Below, piece after piece: positions 29,905-41,376 of a stretch of DNA of 64,000 bases (the first letter of the stretch is position 1; every line of letters starts with the position of its first letter). The stretch spans positions 62,001 through 126,000 of the forward strand of contig NZ_JYJP01000015.1 of the NCBI RefSeq assembly GCF_001012815.1, given 5' to 3'. Origin of the DNA: Vibrio mexicanus (GTDB taxonomy: Bacteria > Pseudomonadota > Gammaproteobacteria > Enterobacterales > Vibrionaceae). The translations under genes were made by a program, and so were the position numbers. The notes under the pieces are model-generated. The model did not search any database. It had not been told where the DNA came from and saw only the letters and a list, made by a program, of their open reading frames with translations.

Positions 29905-30690
29905 ATGTTTGGCTTTAGTTGTAAGAAAAGTGATAAGAAAGAGGGTTCGGGTTGTCGCTTCGGCATATCGAAGAAACAGCAAGCAATAGCAGATCGAGAA
30001 GTAGAGCTAATTATGTTGGCGAAAGGTCTGGTGCAAGAGCAAGGCTTTGGAATGTTGACTATGGACAAGTTAACTTCCGTTAGCCTTATTCGAAAGGGAC
30101 AATTTATAATCACTTTTGCAGTAAAGAAGACGTTATTTTAGCTTTATGCATCCACTCTCTTAAGAGCGAGTCGCTGTTATTCGCGCGCTCTTCGCAGTTC
30201 GAGGGTAACTCTCGAGAAAAAGTGATTGCGATGCACGTCGCTTATCGAATTTATGCTCGTATGGAGCCTGTGCTATCAACGTGTGCGATCATGCTAAGAG
30301 CCTTGGGTGTTGGAAAAGGCTTCTCCTGAGCGAGTGGCTGAGCTTAACAAGCTCGAGGAGCTCGTTATCGCTGGAGCTGATGACATAACCAACGCTGCCG
30401 CTGAATGCGGAGACTTAAAGTTTTCAGCTGGAATTGGCTCAGATGCGATTGTGTTTGCCAACTGGTCGATTGCTTTTGGCTCCAATGCGTTGTCGCAGAA
30501 TGCGTCGAATAGCCATTGTATCAAGCGTTTGCAAGACCCATTTACTGTTTTGCATAACGCTAACATGCTTCTTGACGGCTTGGGTTGGAAACCACTTTCA
30601 AGCGAGTGGGATTATCGAAAGACCTGGCGTCGTGTGGAACAAGAACTCTTTAGTGAAGAAGTTGCCTATCTAGAGTCGATTGGTCGCTAA
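29905..30690 (+). CDS. TetR-family regulator, two frameshifts
   Basis: About 261 residues once restored. After a basic N-terminal tail comes the TetR helix-turn-helix: IMLAKGLVQEQGFGMLTMDKLTSVSPYSKGTIYNHFCSKEDVI. The ligand domain (about 110-261) includes AYRIYARMEPV and EKASPERVAELNKLE. A base is missing near 30083 (SVS-PYSKG). The second shift, near 30301-30306, changes phase the other way, so it is either one extra or two missing bases. It is flanked by four copies of its probable operator and precedes the RND operon, which it presumably represses together with itself. Confidence 0.82.
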
Positions 30691-30740
30691 ACAGTTCAAA
30701 GTAAACCTATCGTAGAGATAGGTTTTTATTTCATCATTTG

Positions 30741-30753
30741 TGACGGTTCGTCA
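30741..30753. promoter_or_regulatory. TetR operator candidate 3
   Basis: TGACGGTTCGTCA: one mismatch from the perfect palindrome TGACGA-N-TCGTCA; between tetR and the RND operon. Confidence 0.6.
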
Positions 30754-30843
30754 TATTTAGAGTTGTTTATCATTAAATTTAGGCGACTCGAACAGGAATT
30801 ATCCCATTGGCCAGTACGATCTGGCCAATATTTGGATAATAGT

Positions 30844-30856
30844 TGACGAATCGTCA
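30844..30856. promoter_or_regulatory. TetR operator candidate 4 (perfect palindrome)
   Basis: TGACGA-A-TCGTCA, immediately before the ribosome binding site (GGAGA) and start (ATG 30872) of the RND gene, where bound repressor would block transcription. Confidence 0.7.
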
Positions 30857-30871
30857 CAAATGGAGACTGTG

Positions 30872-33243
30872 ATGAAATCTACACAATCTAACCAAAGCAG
30901 TAAGTTTTCTTGGCTTACAGTTCCCACACGTTACACCTTTTGGGTTGTAACATTCACGATAGCAATGGTCGTTGCCGCGACACTAGGTGCTAAAAATCTG
31001 TACTTCCGCGGCGATTACGACATTTTCTTCAATGATAACAACGTTCAGTTGAAGGCCTTTGAAGAGATAGAAGCGACATTCACCAAGTCAGACAATTTGG
31101 TTATTGTGATGGCTCCGTCTCAAGGGGATATCTTCCAACCACCTTTCTTGGGTTTAATTCAGAAAATTACCGAAGATGCGTGGCAAATTCCTTATTCGAC
31201 CAGGGTCGACTCTCTTGCCAACTATCAACATACCGAAGCGTTTGAAGACGATCTTTTAGTTGAAGATTTACTCTTAGATGAATATCCGTTAGACCAAGCT
31301 CGAATTGACAAAGTCAAGCAAATCGCCATGTCAGAACCGGTGTTGCTTCACTCATTGGTTTCTGAAAAAGGTGACGTAACCGTTGTTAATGTCACTTTAA
31401 AGTTGCCTGAAATCGATGAAACAGCGGAAGTTCAGGAAGTGATTCAACACGTCCATCAGCTAGTAGATAAGTATCAATCTCAGTACAGTGACGTTGAATT
31501 TCATTTGGCTGGCATTGTGGCTATGAACAGCGCGTTTATGGAGTCTGCACAGGCTGATAGCTCGACACTGGTCCCTACGATGCTTCTTGTCGTCTTGGTT
31601 TTCCTCACTCTCATGCTTCGCTCATTTTTTGCGGTGCTCGCGACTCTACTTATTATTATCTTCTCAGTCACTGCGACAATGGGTCTCTCTGGTTGGGCAG
31701 GTATGTTCTTGAGCACGGCTACGGTGAATATTCCGACGCTAGTCATGACCCTTGCTGTGGCAGACTGTGTGCACGTGATCGCGACGATGAGGTACAACCT
31801 TCAACAAGGGCATAGCAAGGCCTATGCGATCGACCAAAGTGTTTCGATTAACTACATGCCGATCCTTATCACCTCTGTCACAACCGCGATTGGTTTCTTA
31901 ATGATGAATGTCTCTGACTCACCAATATTGAGAGACTTCGGTAACCTTGCGGCACTGGGCGTGATGATCGCATGCTTCTTGTCTCTAACGCTTCTTCCTG
32001 CGTTGCTAAAATGGCTACCAATGAGCGTTAAACCGGACCAGCAGACAACATCAAATCGCTTTATTGATGGACTAGGTGACCTAGTCATCAAGTATCGCAA
32101 TGCGTTGCTTCCGCTCTCTGTCGTTGTCATCGTCGTTTCTGCTGGCTTAATCCCACTAAACAAAGTGAATGATGAGTCGGTGAAATACTTCGATACCCGC
32201 AATGACTTTAGGCAAGCGGCTGATTTCATGGAAGAGCGAATCTCCGGAATGAGCAACATCAATATTGTTGTTAAGTCCAATGAGTCGCAAGGTATCGCTG
32301 ATCCAGCATTCCTTAATACGGTTGGCGAGTTTACTAAATGGTTGCGTGATCAACCGGAAACCGACCACGTTGCGTCTTTGAGTGATGTTTACAAGCGCCT
32401 AAACAAGAATATGCACGGTGACCAACCGGGTTACTATCTATTACCACAAGATCGTGAGCTGGCTGCTCAATACTTGTTGATGTACGAGATGTCGTTGCCA
32501 TACGGGCTTGATCTTAACAACCAAGTTAACATCGACAAATCGTCTGTCAGAATGGTTGTGACTACCCAAAACTTGGGCAGCGTAGAAATGATCGACTTGG
32601 AAGATCGCATATACGAATGGTTTAACTCCTACGCACCTCAGTATGACGTTCTTGCATCGAGCCCTTCACTGATGTTTGCACATATCGCGAGACCAACATG
32701 GCTAGCATGTTAACGTCACTGCCAGTTACTTTGATACTCATTTCAGCTCTAATGATCTTTGCTTTGGGTTCTCTCAGATTGGGCTTAATGAGTGTCGTTC
32801 CAAACATGGCACCTGCGATCATAGGCTTTGGTATTTGGGCGTTAGTTTCCGGCGAAATCAACTTGGGTTTGTCCGTCGTGGTTACACTTACTCTTGGTAT
32901 CGTCGTTGATGATGCCGTTCATTTCCTATCGAAGTACCAACGTGCACGTAAAGAAGGAAAGTCTGCAGAAGAAGCGGTTCGCTACGCATTCCACACCGTA
33001 GGTCGAGCACTATGGATTACAACAGTTGTGCTTGTAGCGGGTTTCTCTGTCCTCGCGATGTCTTCGTTTAGGCTCAATGCGGACATGGGTGCATTGAGTG
33101 CCATCGTTATCTTTATCGCGCTCGTGGTTGATTTCATTTTCTTACCAGCGCTTCTTATGAAGTTTGATACCAAAAAGTACAACGTAGTAGAGAAGGACCG
33201 TTCTGAAGCAAAGCTTTCTGCAACGCCAGCAGTACACCACTAA
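30872..33243 (+). CDS. RND/MMPL-family inner-membrane transporter, one frameshift
   Basis: About 790 residues in an MMPL/patched-like arrangement: TM1, a periplasmic loop, five or six TM (about 230-400), a second loop, then another TM block. The sterol-sensing-like repeat shows GIVAMNSAFMESAQADSSTLVP and, in the second half, GIVVDDAVHFLSKYQRARKEG. MMPL proteins export lipids or extract hydrophobic molecules using proton flow. Start ATG 30872 has GGAGA ahead. One G is missing near 32689 (HIAETNMASMLTSLP). First gene of a three-gene operon with a LolA-like protein and an outer-membrane barrel. Confidence 0.88.
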
Positions 33244-33280
33244 CGTAATGATTAATCGAAATAAATTTAAGGATAGATGT

Positions 33281-34087
33281 ATGATTAACTCAATGAACAA
33301 TTTCGCTAAAGTCTTTACAAAATACTCTCTCATTTCAGTAATGGCCCTAGCAACATCGTACTCATTTGCTGATGAGGCTAAAGGCCTAGAAATCGCAACA
33401 GAGCGTAAAGCTCGCGATATCGGTTGGGGTGATTCTGTCGCAACCATGGAAATGCTGCTGCAAAACGCGCAAGGCGAAAGCAGTGCTCGACTGATGAGAT
33501 TGAAATCGTTAGAAGTCGCAGACGATGGCGACAAAGGGTTGACCATTTTTGATGAACCACGTGATGTGAAAGGCACGGCCTTCTTAAATCATTCGCATAC
33601 CGTGGGTGCTGATGACCAGTGGCTCTATTTGCCTGCGCTTAAACGCGTAAAACGTATCTCCTCGCGCAACAAGTCGGGTCCATTTATGGGTAGTGAATTT
33701 GCCTATGAGGATCTAAGCTCCTTTGAGCTGGAGAAGTACAAGTTCCGTTACCTCAATGACGAGGAATTTGAAGGGCAACTGACTTACTTGCTCGAACAGA
33801 TCCCAACAGATAAAAACTCAGGCTACACCAAGCAGTTAGTTTGGCTTGATCAAGTGGAATATCGTCCACTCAAAGTGGAGTTTTATGACCGCAAGGGCTC
33901 GCTTCTGAAAACCCTGACATTTACCGACTACAAGCAATACCTCAATCAATACTGGCGAGCGCACACCATGGCGATGCAAAATCACCAGACTGGAAAAAAT
34001 ACGATTTTGACAACACAAGAGTTGAGCTTCCAAACCGGGTTAGAGGAATCTGACTTCCAGAAAAACACATTGAAGCGTGTGAGGTAG
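33281..34087 (+). CDS. Periplasmic LolA/LolB-like outer membrane lipoprotein-sorting protein
   Basis: 268 residues from ATG 33281 (AAGGATA upstream), with a signal peptide ending SFADEA. The mature part matches the COG2834-type outer-membrane lipoprotein-sorting family: DVKGTAFLNHSHTVGADDQWLYLPALKRVKRISSR and MGSEFAYEDLSS are recognisable. The fold is an open beta-barrel that can hold acyl chains. Placed between an RND pump and an outer-membrane barrel, it is likely to shuttle a lipid-like cargo across the periplasm; the cargo is unknown. Confidence 0.86.
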   Translation: MINSMNNFAKVFTKYSLISVMALATSYSFADEAKGLEIATERKARDIGWGDSVATMEMLLQNAQGESSARLMRLKSLEVADDGDKGLTIFDEPRDVKGTAFLNHSHTVGADDQWLYLPALKRVKRISSRNKSGPFMGSEFAYEDLSSFELEKYKFRYLNDEEFEGQLTYLLEQIPTDKNSGYTKQLVWLDQVEYRPLKVEFYDRKGSLLKTLTFTDYKQYLNQYWRAHTMAMQNHQTGKNTILTTQELSFQTGLEESDFQKNTLKRVR

Positions 34088-34091
34088 TCGT

Positions 34092-35276
34092 ATGAACAAG
34101 GGAATCGAGCTTGTTACCAAGCTCTTTTCCACTGCGGTTTTGAGTGTCGCTGCATTACAGTGTCACGCAGTGGAAATCGCCGGAAACGTTAGTCTGGATC
34201 ACCGCCAGTATTTTTCTGAAGGCCTACAGGGACAAGGTAAAGGGCAATCATCCATAGCCTTGGAACCTGAGTTTTATTGGGATATCGGGGATGAGGGAAG
34301 CAGTTTCACTTTTACGCCATTTTATCGCCTAGACAGCTTGGATGATGAGCGAACTCACGGAGACATTCGCGAAGCGCTCTATCTGACTTACTGGGATGAT
34401 TACGAGCTTCGTGTTGGCGTTGGCAGCTTGTTTTGGGGCGTAACCGAGTCAACAAACCTAGTGGATGTCGTAAACCAGATTGATGCGATTGAAGGGTTAA
34501 ACAACGAAGATAAGTTGGGTCAGCCTATGCTTCATTTGACCTCGCTAAAAGATTGGGGAACGCTCGACCTATTGGTGTTGCCTTACTTTCGTGAGCGGAC
34601 GTTTGCTGGGGTTGATGGAAGACTAAGGCCGACCATTCCAGTGAGCCAAGATGCTGTGTATGAATCCTCTCGTGAGGATCAGCATGTGGACTATGCAGTT
34701 CGTTATAGTCAGATGTATGGGGATTGGGATCTTGGACTCAGTTATTTCTCTGGCACCAACCGAGAACCTTACTACCAGTTGTCTGGCAATACCTTATCAC
34801 CATATTACGCTCAGATGAGTCAAGTCGGCTTGGATCTGCAAGGCATTATCGGTGATTGGTTGTTAAAGTTGGAGTCTATCTATCGCGATAGTTTTGATAA
34901 CCATACGGGTGTGGTGACGGGTTTTGAGTACACATGGGTAGGGCCATTTGAATCGTTCTGGGATGTCGGTTTTATTACCGAGTATCTGTATGACAGCCGA
35001 GGAAACAACGCTCAGCATATTGGTCAGAATGATATCTTTGCAGGTCTTAGATTTGCGCTTAATGATGAAGATGGAACGGAGGTGTTGACGGGTATTACCC
35101 AAGATCTCGATAACAGTGATGTGTATAGTGCCAAATTAGAAGCATCGAGTCGTATTACAAACCAGTTTAAGTGGCGTGTTGATGCGTGGTTGTTTGAAAA
35201 CGAAACTCCAGATGACTTGCTCTATTTCGCTCGAAAAGACGATTTTATTGAGTTTTCGTTAGAGTATTATTTCTAA
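34092..35276 (+). CDS. Outer-membrane beta-barrel protein of the RND operon
   Basis: 394 residues with a signal peptide (ending HAVEIAG) and a C terminus EFSLEYYF, the aromatic end typical of BAM substrates. Sequence alternates as amphipathic beta strands with many Tyr/Trp and acidic turns, as in a 14-18 strand barrel. It starts four bases after the LolA-like gene, so it is in the same operon. I infer it is the outer-membrane component or acceptor for the RND/LolA-like pathway. I do not recognise a named family with certainty. Confidence 0.8.
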   Translation: MNKGIELVTKLFSTAVLSVAALQCHAVEIAGNVSLDHRQYFSEGLQGQGKGQSSIALEPEFYWDIGDEGSSFTFTPFYRLDSLDDERTHGDIREALYLTYWDDYELRVGVGSLFWGVTESTNLVDVVNQIDAIEGLNNEDKLGQPMLHLTSLKDWGTLDLLVLPYFRERTFAGVDGRLRPTIPVSQDAVYESSREDQHVDYAVRYSQMYGDWDLGLSYFSGTNREPYYQLSGNTLSPYYAQMSQVGLDLQGIIGDWLLKLESIYRDSFDNHTGVVTGFEYTWVGPFESFWDVGFITEYLYDSRGNNAQHIGQNDIFAGLRFALNDEDGTEVLTGITQDLDNSDVYSAKLEASSRITNQFKWRVDAWLFENETPDDLLYFARKDDFIEFSLEYYF

Positions 35277-35296
35277 CTGCGATCAGCGGAAATATC

Positions 35297-35322
35297 AAAA
35301 AGGGAGCAGCGGCTCCCTTTTT
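35297..35322. terminator. Bidirectional terminator between RND operon and GNAT gene
   Basis: AAAAAGGGAGC, loop AGCG, GCTCCCTTTTT, between two convergent transcription units. Confidence 0.92.
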
Positions 35323-35326
35323 AACG

Positions 35327-35810
35327 TTATAGATCTTTAATCATCCATACGTCGCATTTTCCGTGTAACGTGCCGTCTAGTGGGCTATCTAAATGCTCGA
35401 AGCCGACTTTTTCATAGAGTTTAATCGCGGCATTCATATTAGACAGAGTGTCTAAGTAACAACGAGAAAATCCGTACTCTTGCGCTGCTTTTAGGCACTG
35501 GTCTGTTAGTCGCTGTCCCAGGTTCAACCCTCTGGCTTCGGGAAGTAAAAAGAGCTTTTTCAGCTCGCATACATCATCACTATTATTAAAGGGCGCAATG
35601 CCACACCCACCAACCACTTTGTCTCCCATCAACGCGACGATATATTTGCTTTTTGTTTTCTTTCGTATAATGCGCGCTCATTGCTTCAACTTCAGGGTCT
35701 GATGGTCCAAAACCTTCACCAACCGCGCCAAATTCTGCGCCAACAGCTTTAATGATGTTACATACGGATTCATCGTGGCTTGGTTCAATTGGGAGGAGAG
35801 TCAGTTCCAT
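35327..35810 (-). CDS. GNAT-family N-acetyltransferase, one frameshift
   Basis: About 160 residues. The acetyl-CoA loop is LPEARGLNLGQRLTDQCLKAA (motif A, R/QxxGxG/A region), with the preceding strand GGCGIAPFNN and C-terminal YEKVGFEHLDSP. The N-terminal part reads MELTLLPIEPSHDESV. The frame changes in the A-run just before SKYIVALMGDKVVGG (about 35660): one extra A (or two missing) restores it. The substrate is unknown; small-molecule or protein amines are possible. Confidence 0.82.
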
Positions 35811-36145
35811 AATGTTTTTGGTCCTTTTGTGGAAGAACTAGCAGTCTAATCGAGCGAGCTTCATAGTCAATATCTCTAAAGTTGATAAATGTATCAAAAG
35901 CAAAGGCCTGTGATTTTGTGCAGAAGTCGAGTGTCATTTTGTCTTTTATTGGCAGTTGAGACGAATTTTTACTCAAAGACGGTAAATATCTTGATTTCAA
36001 TTTGGATTTGTAACTTTCATTCGCTACTATGTACAGCTACTTGAAAAACCGGAAATCCCAATAGGGAAACGTTAGCTGAAGCGATCGGATACACGAAAGT
36101 TAAGGCTAGCTGAACTACCACTTACGCCTATTTCTGTAGGTGTAG

Positions 36146-37144
<999 letters not shown>

Positions 37145-37162
37145 TCCAGAGGGTTCATCACA

Positions 37163-39567
37163 ATGAAATTCAGCGAATCATGGCTTCGTGAGTGGGTAAA
37201 CCCTTCGGTATCTACTGACGAGCTTACACACCAAATTACTATGGCTGGTCTAGAGGTTGACGATGTACTTCCTGTAGCTGGCTCATTCACTGGCGTTAAA
37301 GTCGGTAAAGTGGTTGAGTGCGGCCAGCACCCAGACGCAGACAAACTACGCGTAACTAAAGTTGATGTTGGCGGCGAAGAGCTACTAGATATCGTTTGTG
37401 GCGCATCTAACTGTCGTTTAGGCATCAAAGTTGCGGTTGCAACGGTTGGCGCGGTACTTCCTGGCGACTTCAAAATCAAAAAAGCAAAACTACGTGGTCA
37501 ACCTTCACACGGTATGCTTTGTTCATTCTCTGAACTAGGTATCGATGTAGAATCAGATGGCATCATGGAGCTTGCAGAAGACGCAGTTATCGGAACTGAT
37601 TTCCGCGACTTCCTAGGTTTGGATGACGTGACTGTAGACGTTGACCTAACAGCAAACCGCGCAGACTGCTTTAGCATCCGTGGTCTAGCTCGTGAGGTTG
37701 GCGTACTAAACCGTGCTGATGTGACAGAACCATCAGTTGAAGCCGTTGCTGCTTCAATTGAAGATACAGTATCAATCGACGTGAAAGCACCAGCTGCATG
37801 TCCACGTTATCTTGGCCGTGTGGTTAAGAACGTAAACGTTAAAGCTGAAACACCACTTTGGATGCAAGAAAAACTGCGCCGTTGTGGTATCCGTTCTATC
37901 GATCCAGTTGTCGACATCACGAACTACATCCTTCTAGAACAAGGTCAGCCAATGCACGCATTTGATCTTGCTAAGATCGAAGGTGGCATCGTGGTACGTA
38001 TGGCAGAGCAGGGCGAGAAGCTCACTCTTCTAGACGGTAACGAAGCTGAACTAAACTCAGATACACTTGTTGTAGCAGACCACAACAAAGCACTAGCAAT
38101 CGCGGGCATCTTTGGTGGTGAGGAGTCTGGTGTAACAACTGAGACAACTGACGTTCTTCTTGAGTGTGCGTTCTTCGCTCCAGACCACATCCGTGGCCGT
38201 GCGCGTAGTTACGGTCTTCACACCGATTCTTCTATGCGTTTTGAGCGTGGTGTGGATTTCGCACTACAAACTAGCGCAATGGAGCGTGCAACTCAGCTTC
38301 TAGTTGAAATCTGTGGCGGTGAAGTTGCACCAGTTGTTGGCGTTGAATCGCAAGCTGACTTGCCTACAGCAAACACAGTGGCACTGCGCCGCACTAAGCT
38401 AGATTCTCTACTAGTCACCACATCGAAGATGCTGACGTAAAGGAGATCCTAGAACGTCTAGGTATGGCGGTAGAGACAACTGTTGAAGGTTGGACTGCAA
38501 CAGCGCCAACTTGGCGTTTTGATATTGCTATCGAGCAAGACTTGATTGAAGAAGTAGGTCGTATCTACGGTTACGACAACATCCCAAATCAGCACCCAGC
38601 TGCGACGCTTAAGATGCACAACCACGTTGAAGCGGATATCCCGCTTAAGCGCGTACGCAACTTACTTGTTGACCGCGGTTACCATGAAGCAATCACATAC
38701 AGCTTCGTTGAGCCTGAGCAGCAAAAATTGGTTGTTCCAGGTGTTGAGCCGTTAATCCTGCCATTCCCGATTTCAGCGGACATGTCAGCGATGCGTCTAG
38801 GTCTTATCCAAGGTCTACTTAACACTGTGGTTCATAACCAGAAGCGCCAGCAGCCACGCGTTCGTCTATTCGAATATGGCCTACGCTTCATCCCATGCGA
38901 ATCTGCTGAAAACGGTATGCGTCAAGAGCCGATGCTAGCCGGTGTTATCGCAGGTACTCGCAGCGAAGAGCATTGGGACATTGAAACTAACACCGTTGAT
39001 TTCTTCGACCTGAAAGGCGACCTTGAAGCTGTTCTTGAGCTAACAGCAAACGAGAAAGCTTACTCATTTGCAGCACTTTCTGCAGAAGACAAAGCCGCTA
39101 ACCCAGCGCTTCACCCAGGCCAATCGGCTGCAATCATTGTTGATGGCAAGCAAGTTGGTGTTATCGGTACAGTGCACCCAGAACTAGAGCGTAAGTTTGG
39201 TCTAAATGGCCGTACTATCGTCTTCGAAGTTGAATGGTCTGCAATCGATACTAAAGTAATTCCAGAAGCTGCAGGTCTTTCTAAGTTCCCATCAAACCGT
39301 CGTGATATCGCGGTTGTTGTTGATGAAGCAGTGGCTTCTGGCGACATCGTTGCTGCATGTCTAGAGCAAGGTGGTGAGTTCCTTAAGGAAGCGAAACTGT
39401 TCGACGTATATGTTGGTAAAGGCGTTGAAGAAGGTAAGAAGAGCCTAGCAATCGCTCTAACACTTCAATCCGTTGAGCGTACGCTAGAAGATGCAGACAT
39501 CGCTGGTGCGGTTGACGCTATCGTTGCTCATGTATCAGAAAAGTTTGGAGCTTCTCTACGCGACTAA
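37163..39567 (+). CDS. pheT: Phenylalanyl-tRNA synthetase beta subunit, one frameshift
   Basis: About 801 residues restored. Domains in order: tRNA-binding OB domain ([18 protein letters not shown]), B3/B4 editing domain (about 210-400), B5 domain, and C-terminal anticodon-binding FDX-ACB domain ([17 protein letters not shown]). One G is missing near 38414, joining [24 protein letters not shown]. PheT is essential, so an indel here is strong evidence for a sequencing error and not gene decay. Followed by a strong terminator; unlike E. coli, ihfA is not close behind. Confidence 0.95.
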
Positions 39568-39587
39568 TCGAGTCTAAGTAGATTAAG

Positions 39588-39622
39588 AACCTGCCAATGG
39601 GTCTCCCTTGGCAGGTTTTTTT
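39588..39622 (+). terminator. Terminator after pheT
   Basis: AACCTGCCAA, ten-base loop, TTGGCAGGTT, then a T run. Begins 21 bases past the pheT stop. Confidence 0.93.
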
Positions 39623-40113
39623 ATGCCTTATTTTTAGGATGAGGCTAAAGGTAGAGCGATTGATTATCTATTAATTAAAAATAAACAATGAGTTGGGGAA
39701 TGTATAGAATCCTTCGTCTTTGAAGCGCATAATTATTGGGTACAAGATGGCCCAAAACGGCCAACAATAGTCGTGGTTTATTCGAATGAAAATGAAGAAC
39801 TAGTGAAGGTTTTGATTTGTTTAGTTTATTTTTGTCTCATATCTATGAATTAGCTTAATATTTTTTTAGCCGAATTAAGATTTCGCAGGAATTTTACAAT
39901 AGGCGTTATTACTGACTAATTTGTCATTAGTTGGATAATTATCTGTTTTTACAGCCTATTTTAGTGTTTGGATAGATTATTTAACTGTATTGTTAGTAAT
40001 TTATCTTATTGATTTCTAAGATCTATATGCAAAGTGTGAAGAAAAAAGTTGGCGAAAATCAGAAGCTTGGCTTACACTTTCCAAGGTATGCCGATATGTT
40101 GTTGATTTATTCG
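39623..40113. other. AT-rich intergenic region between pheST and ihfA
   Basis: About 490 bases with no credible open frame on either strand and low G+C compared with pheT. It must hold the ihfA promoter. In E. coli ihfA is transcribed with pheST; here the terminator and the gap make it an independent unit. I see no repeat or RNA signature beyond the hairpin just downstream. Confidence 0.5.
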
Positions 40114-40154
40114 GTTAAATGCTTCGGCGCTACCAAGAGGTAGCAATGTTTAAC
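40114..40154 (+). promoter_or_regulatory. Hairpin in the ihfA leader
   Basis: Nested pairing: GTTAAA-TGCT with AGCA-...-TTTAAC outside and GCTACC-loop-GGTAGC inside. It ends 20 bases before the ihfA start, so it could shape the 5' leader. Function is inferred from position only. Confidence 0.45.
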
Positions 40155-40174
40155 ATAGCTTTGAGGAAAGTTTT

Positions 40175-40471
40175 ATGGCGCTCACAAAGGCCGATCTGGC
40201 AGAAAACCTGTTTGAAAAGCTTGGATATAGTAAACGGGATGCCAAGGAAACGGTTGAAGTGTTTTTTGAAGAGATTCGAAAGGCTCTAGAAGGTGGCGAA
40301 CAGGTAAAACTGTCGGGATTTGGTAATTTTGATCTCCGCGATAAGAACGAACGCCCTGGTCGTAACCCAAAAACTGGAGAAGACATTCCAATTACTGCTC
40401 GACGCGTTGTTACCTTCCGCCCGGGTCAAAAACTGAAAGCCCGCGTAGAAAGTATTAAAGTTGAGAAATAG
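40175..40471 (+). CDS. ihfA: Integration host factor alpha subunit
   Basis: 98 residues, full length. The DNABII signature [22 protein letters not shown] includes the proline that intercalates in the minor groove. IhfA pairs with IhfB to bend DNA about 160 degrees in replication, recombination and sigma54 transcription. Start ATG 40175 with GAGGAAAG ahead. Intact; followed by its own terminator. Confidence 0.97.
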   Translation: MALTKADLAENLFEKLGYSKRDAKETVEVFFEEIRKALEGGEQVKLSGFGNFDLRDKNERPGRNPKTGEDIPITARRVVTFRPGQKLKARVESIKVEK

Positions 40472-40481
40472 CCAAGCAAGT

Positions 40482-40505
40482 GACCACGCCTAGCGTGGTC
40501 TTTTT
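40482..40505 (+). terminator. Terminator of ihfA
   Basis: GACCACGC, loop CTA, GCGTGGTC, then five T. Confidence 0.93.
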
Positions 40506-40550
40506 GTAGAGCTATCAGTAACGCTTAACTTTTGCATATTACGACTATCA

Positions 40551-40578
40551 AAAAAGCGACCTTTATAGGTCGCTTTTT
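40551..40578. terminator. Terminator of relV (bidirectional)
   Basis: AAAAAGCGACC and GGTCGCTTTTT flank a six-base loop. On the minus strand it follows relV by about 20 bases. Confidence 0.9.
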
Positions 40579-40599
40579 AGTTTGAACATCCAGTTTTCT

Positions 40600-41376
40600 T
40601 TAGGCTGCCGCACTCAGGTGAGTGGTGATATAGGGTTGCCAAGCGTTCTGATATAACATCTTAGATTCGCTTCTGATATTGGCAATCTGACGCTGCTCAA
40701 TATCGGTTAGAGGTCTTTGCTCTGCCGCACTTTGACGTTCGATATTCTGAACCACTTCGTACAGATCATGCTCTGGGCCACTTTTTACATCGGCAATGGC
40801 TTTTAGGTGTAATTGCACTTCTGCAATGATGTTGGTTTTCGGCAACTGAACAAGCAGGTTCAAATCACGATAACCAGAAGCCGCTGGCGACTTGAAGCGA
40901 TTTTTAACTTTGACGACAGTCGTTTCGCGCTCAAGTACTTCGTACACTTCCATCAGGCTTGCTACGTCATCTGCAATGATGGTGGCACGTGCAATATCGG
41001 TAATACGCTCTGTTTTACCATCGAGCTCGTGAGTTATCTTTTCCTCGGCGCGCTGTTTAGATTTGATGCCCGCAAACAAAGCTTCAGTTGAAGTCAATAG
41101 GGCAGTACTTTTACATATGGTTTCTAATTCGTGTTGAGCTTGATGAGACTTACTATAAAGCACATCAAAGTCATTGTATGGTTGAAGAGGGGTAACATTG
41201 GTTGACGGAATCGCATACAAGCCACTGAGGCTTCGCTTAAATTGCTTTGAACACATTTCGTTCTGGCTGCCAGAACGAGCTTGGTCATTGCTTGGTGCGG
41301 TCGGGATAGCTGCGAATGCAGGGGCTCTACTCAGTACCAACAGCATTAGGGCTGTAGTACGTAAAAATAAGCTCAT
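40600..41376 (-). CDS. relV: Small alarmone synthetase RelV
   Basis: 258 residues with a RelA/SpoT synthetase domain. The residues reported as essential in V. cholerae RelV (as I recall K107, D129, R132, L150, E188) all align with a constant offset of two: K105, D127, R130, L148, E186, in GIKSK, ITDIARA, EVLER and AEVQLH. It makes (p)ppGpp from GTP/GDP and ATP; there is no hydrolase domain. The location between ihfA and tpm matches VC1224. The first 23 residues (MSLFLRTTALMLLVLSRAPA...) look like a Sec signal peptide, which is odd for a cytosolic enzyme. Confidence 0.92.
   Translation of the reverse strand: MSLFLRTTALMLLVLSRAPAFAAIPTAPSNDQARSGSQNEMCSKQFKRSLSGLYAIPSTNVTPLQPYNDFDVLYSKSHQAQHELETICKSTALLTSTEALFAGIKSKQRAEEKITHELDGKTERITDIARATIIADDVASLMEVYEVLERETTVVKVKNRFKSPAASGYRDLNLLVQLPKTNIIAEVQLHLKAIADVKSGPEHDLYEVVQNIERQSAAEQRPLTDIEQRQIANIRSESKMLYQNAWQPYITTHLSAAA

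Noticed and set aside
35785-36000. 71-residue minus-strand frame upstream of the GNAT gene
   Set aside because: No ribosome site, no domain, and it overlaps the GNAT start in another frame; likely noncoding.
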